This document shows positions 61,880-64,000 of a stretch of 64,000 bases of DNA, piece after piece. Positions within the stretch are counted from its first letter, which is position 1. Each line of letters begins with the position of its first letter. A program made the translations under genes and the position numbers. The notes under the pieces were generated by a model. It was not told the origin of the DNA. It saw only the letters and a list, made by a program, of their open reading frames with translations, and ran no database searches. Source of the stretch: Lacinutrix venerupis. Lineage in GTDB: Bacteria; Bacteroidota; Bacteroidia; Flavobacteriales; Flavobacteriaceae. The stretch covers positions 248,001-312,000 of the forward strand of contig NZ_RCCH01000003.1 in assembly GCF_003663945.1 (NCBI RefSeq), given 5' to 3'.

Positions 61880-62062
61880 ATGAAATCCCTTAAATTAATT
61901 TTAGTAGCACTTTTTTCAATAGGATTATTAACGGCTGTTTTACCATCAAACGAAGTAGAGGTAACAGTTAAAACTACTAACCAAGACCTTTCTAAACCAG
62001 ATTTAGACTTAACTGCATTTATAGAGCTTAAGAACAAAAGAAAAGTACCAACTCAAGGATAG
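61880..62062 (+). CDS. Small exported-looking peptide precursor, copy 3 of 7
   Basis: 60 residues. Differs from copy 2 in Ile7 and in the variable segment (NEVEVTVKTTNQD): acidic Glu25, Val28, Lys31, Gln35. End VPTQG. The substitution pattern is concentrated between residues 25 and 37; the C-terminal block is unchanged. Confidence 0.8.
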   Translation: MKSLKLILVALFSIGLLTAVLPSNEVEVTVKTTNQDLSKPDLDLTAFIELKNKRKVPTQG

Positions 62063-62113
62063 ACTTTTAAAAAACACATATAAATAGTAATAGCAACAAT
62101 AAAAAATACACTT

Positions 62114-62296
62114 ATGAAATCCCTTAAATTAACTTTAGTAGCACTTTTTTCAATAGGATTATTAACAGCCGTTTTACCATCAAACGAAGTAGAACTAACA
62201 GTTAAAACCACTAAGCAAGACCTTTCTAAACCAGATTTAGACTTAACTGCATTTATAGAGCTTAAGAATAAAAGAAAAGTACCAACAGAAGGATAG
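62114..62296 (+). CDS. Small exported-looking peptide precursor, copy 4 of 7
   Basis: 60 residues. Variable segment NEVELTVKTTKQD (Leu28, Lys34). First copy with the alternative end VPTEG. Signal-like region identical to copy 2. Confidence 0.8.
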   Translation: MKSLKLTLVALFSIGLLTAVLPSNEVELTVKTTKQDLSKPDLDLTAFIELKNKRKVPTEG

Positions 62297-62349
62297 ACTT
62301 TTTAAAAGAATACATATAAATAGAAATAGCAACAATAAAAAATACACTT

Positions 62350-62532
62350 ATGAAATCCCTTAAATTAACTTTAGTAGCACTTTTTTCAATAGGATTATTA
62401 ACAGCCGTTTTACCATCAAACGAAGTAGAAGTAACAGTTAAAACTACTAAGCAAGATATTTCTAAACCAAATTTAGATTTAACTGCATTTATAGAGCTTA
62501 AGAATAAAAGAAAAGTACCAACAGAAGGATAG
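62350..62532 (+). CDS. Small exported-looking peptide precursor, copy 5 of 7
   Basis: 60 residues. Variable segment NEVEVTVKTTKQD followed by ISKPN (Ile37, Asn41 in place of Leu and Asp). End VPTEG. Most divergent copy in the 34-41 region. Confidence 0.8.
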   Translation: MKSLKLTLVALFSIGLLTAVLPSNEVEVTVKTTKQDISKPNLDLTAFIELKNKRKVPTEG

Positions 62533-62585
62533 ACTTTTTAAAAGAATACATATAAATAGAAATAGCAACAATAAAAAATACACTT

Positions 62586-62768
62586 ATGAAATCCCTTAAA
62601 TTAACTTTAATAGCACTTTTTTCAATTGGATTATTAACGGCTGTTTTACCATCAAACGAAGTAGAGGTAACAGTTAAAACTACTAACCAAGACCTTTCTA
62701 AACCAAATTTAGATTTAACTGCATTTATAGAGCTTAAGAACAAAAGAAAAGTACCAACAGAAGGATAG
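62586..62768 (+). CDS. Small exported-looking peptide precursor, copy 6 of 7
   Basis: 60 residues. Ile9 in the hydrophobic stretch; NEVEVTVKTTNQD; Asn41 as in copy 5; end VPTEG. Combines features of copies 3 and 5, which fits recombination between units. Confidence 0.8.
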   Translation: MKSLKLTLIALFSIGLLTAVLPSNEVEVTVKTTNQDLSKPNLDLTAFIELKNKRKVPTEG

Positions 62769-62820
62769 ACTTTTAAAAGAATACATATAAATAGAAATAG
62801 CAACAATAAAAAATACACTT

Positions 62821-63003
62821 ATGAAATCCCTTAAATTAACTTTAATAGTACTTTTTTCCATAGGATTATTAACAGCCGTTTTACCTTCAAACGAAGTAGA
62901 GGTAACAGTTAAAACTACTAACCAAGACCTTTCTAAACCAGATTTAGACTTAACTGCATTTATAGAGCTTAAGAACAAAAGAAAAGTACCAACTCAAGGA
63001 TAG
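62821..63003 (+). CDS. Small exported-looking peptide precursor, copy 7 of 7
   Basis: 60 residues. Ile9 and Val10; NEVEVTVKTTNQD; Asp41; end VPTQG. Last copy, 74 bp upstream of the TPR protein gene on the same strand with no terminator that I can see between them, so read-through into the TPR gene is plausible. Confidence 0.8.
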   Translation: MKSLKLTLIVLFSIGLLTAVLPSNEVEVTVKTTNQDLSKPDLDLTAFIELKNKRKVPTQG

Positions 63004-63077
63004 ATAAAAATTTGAGTTTTTATTCAACTAAATTTTTATTTTATTTAGTTTAAATTTGATAAAATTCAAAATTTATA

Positions 63078-64000
63078 TTGAGGGCTTTTTTATTATTATT
63101 TTGTAGTTTTTTTGTCTTTTTTTCTTTTGCACAAAAAGAGAGAATTAACTCTACTTTAGATTCAATTATACTATATAGAGAATATTCTAAAAATAGTAAT
63201 CTAACATTTAAGCAACGCATATTATACGCAAATAGAGCAATAACTTTATCCTCCAGTTATAGTGAAGACTCTACATTAATTAAAAGCTATAAAGCTTTAT
63301 CTTCAATTTATTTAAATCAATTAAATACTTCAAAACTAAAATCTGTAAATTTTAAAATTGTCGACTTAGCTAATAAAGCAAAAGATACAGCGGCATTAGC
63401 AAATGCAAACTATATACTAGGTTATACTTACGATGTAGAGTCGAAACCAGATAGTGCTTATTTTTATTACTCAAGAGCTGTAAAACAATACGATGTAATA
63501 GGAGATAAAAAGGATTACATAAATGTTCTCTCTAATATGAGTGATATACAATATTATGAACGTGATTATGTAGGAGCAGAAATTAATATAATTAGAGCAT
63601 TAAAAATTTTAGAAACCTTACCTGAAACCGAAGATAATATTATTGTTAAATGGGAAAGATATAATGTTTTAGGCATTATTTCCGGTGAACTTAAAAATTT
63701 TGATAAAGCTCTTGAATATTATAACCTAACAAAAAAAACAGTAAAAAATTACTCGCAAGCTTATTATTATAATGTGTTTTCAAATAATAATATAGGATCC
63801 ATTTATAGAAGAAAAGGAGATTATAAAAAAGCTATTGAAATTTTTAACGAAATACTCGAAGACAAAACCTTATTAGATAACGACTCTTTATCTTATGCTG
63901 CTGTTAAAGCCAATTTAGCTTATTCAAAATATTTAAATAAAGATTTTGAAACACAAGAGGTTAATTCTCTATTTAAGGAATCTATTAAAATTTCTAAAGC
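63078..64000 (+). CDS. Exported tetratricopeptide-repeat protein, N-terminal part (continues beyond window)
   Basis: Open frame of 307 codons from TTG 63078 to the window end; no in-frame ATG precedes it. Signal peptide MRAFLLLFCSFFVFFSFAQ, then TPR-like helical repeats: ALANANYILGYTYD, YINVLSNMSDIQYYERDYVGAE, KWERYNVLGIISGELKNFDKAL, FSNNNIGSIYRRKGDYKKAIE, AAVKANLAYSKYL. In Flavobacteria such exported TPR domains commonly precede a membrane helix and a cytoplasmic LuxR-type HTH or histidine kinase; that part would be outside the window. It directly follows the seven-copy peptide array and may be the receptor. Confidence 0.8.
   Translation, partial: MRAFLLLFCSFFVFFSFAQKERINSTLDSIILYREYSKNSNLTFKQRILYANRAITLSSSYSEDSTLIKSYKALSSIYLNQLNTSKLKSVNFKIVDLANKAKDTAALANANYILGYTYDVESKPDSAYFYYSRAVKQYDVIGDKKDYINVLSNMSDIQYYERDYVGAEINIIRALKILETLPETEDNIIVKWERYNVLGIISGELKNFDKALEYYNLTKKTVKNYSQAYYYNVFSNNNIGSIYRRKGDYKKAIEIFNEILEDKTLLDNDSLSYAAVKANLAYSKYLNKDFETQEVNSLFKESIKISK

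Larger units (their letters stand above)
61408..63003 (+). repeat. Tandem array: seven copies of a ~235-bp gene unit
   Basis: Seven head-to-tail units with start-to-start spacing of 237, 235, 234, 236, 236 and 235 bp. Each is a 183-bp gene (60 codons plus stop) and a 51-54 bp spacer. From copy 2 on, the spacers end in the same ~20 bp before the ATG (finishing AAAAAATACACTT). Units are nearly identical in DNA, showing recent duplication or gene conversion, yet every copy keeps an intact frame. No inverted repeats or transposase flank the array. Confidence 0.95.

Noticed and set aside
61774-62978. Repeated antisense open frames (61774-62037, 62498-62818, 62715-62978) in the peptide array
   Set aside because: They recur only because the sense units repeat; their codons are the complement of the conserved peptide sequence and the starts lie inside neighbouring units.
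61408-63003. CRISPR array or satellite repeat
   Set aside because: The repeat unit is 235 bp and coding throughout with intact frames; no short repeat-spacer structure and no cas genes.
61408-63003. Lanthipeptide or other cysteine-based RiPP precursor family
   Set aside because: No cysteine in any copy, no GG leader motif and no modification enzyme gene in the window; the hydrophobic N-terminus looks like a Sec signal.

Overview
The window looks like a contig segment from a marine-type member of the Flavobacteriaceae (Bacteroidota). The DNA is strongly AT-rich. Four secreted proteins end in Por/T9SS type A sorting domains. Several genes are preceded by the Bacteroidota promoter signature TAnnTTTG, in places with a TTG 17-23 bp upstream. 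Start codons mostly lack a Shine-Dalgarno sequence. Many families here are typical of the group (DUF4271, DUF4296, DUF6252, DnaE with a fused exonuclease, CAD-like dihydroorotase). No rRNA, IS element, prophage or CRISPR array was seen. One tRNA (Asp-GTC) is present.

Layout. 1-5.1 kb: tail of a secreted M36 metallopeptidase, tadA, a small membrane protein, a ClC channel with CBS domains and aspS. 5.2-11.9 kb: a compact tetR-tolC-adaptor-RND efflux operon read leftward, with a good inverted-repeat operator candidate. 12-19 kb: polyprenyl diphosphate synthase, a cytochrome c lipoprotein and the 2-oxoglutarate dehydrogenase genes sucA and sucB with a small secreted protein between them. 19-23.2 kb: a NarL-type two-component system with a multi-pass membrane protein, then a tail-collar-domain protein and a T9SS protein. 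23.3-34.6 kb: Lrp, a saccharopine dehydrogenase family protein, PckA, HemD with DUF4271, a dolichol-phosphate-mannose-synthase-like enzyme, PyrC, lipoproteins, an epimerase and TyrS. 34.7-39.5 kb: YHS protein, LuxE-family protein and two T9SS proteins. 39.7-48.5 kb: an OmpR/PhoR-like two-component system, a glycosyltransferase, TrmB, LysE, an alkyltransferase-like protein and an Fe-S/redox cluster (Mrp, Nfu, ferredoxin reductase, ferredoxin). 48.5-60.8 kb: DUF3050 protein, glutaryl-CoA dehydrogenase, TrmN6-RimM-RpsP, DUF6252 and DUF2383 proteins, DnaE, thioredoxin, a ClpP-like peptidase and a DUF58 protein.

The most unusual part is 60.9-64 kb. Downstream of tRNA-Asp and a leader rich in inverted repeats lie seven tandem, nearly identical 60-codon genes. 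Each encodes a small exported-looking peptide with an invariant C-terminal half ending VPTQG or VPTEG. They are followed on the same strand by an exported TPR protein that runs off the window. The layout resembles a peptide signal and TPR receptor locus (compare Phr/Rap in Firmicutes), but with the TPR domain outside the cytoplasm. That reading is inference; the seven-copy array itself is seen directly.

Connections between genes: the saccharopine dehydrogenase family protein, glutaryl-CoA dehydrogenase and a 2-oxoacid dehydrogenase would all fit lysine degradation, with the Lrp regulator beside the first of them. The efflux operon shows translational coupling throughout. Mrp and Nfu sit directly upstream of a reductase-ferredoxin pair, separated by a perfect CRP-type palindrome.
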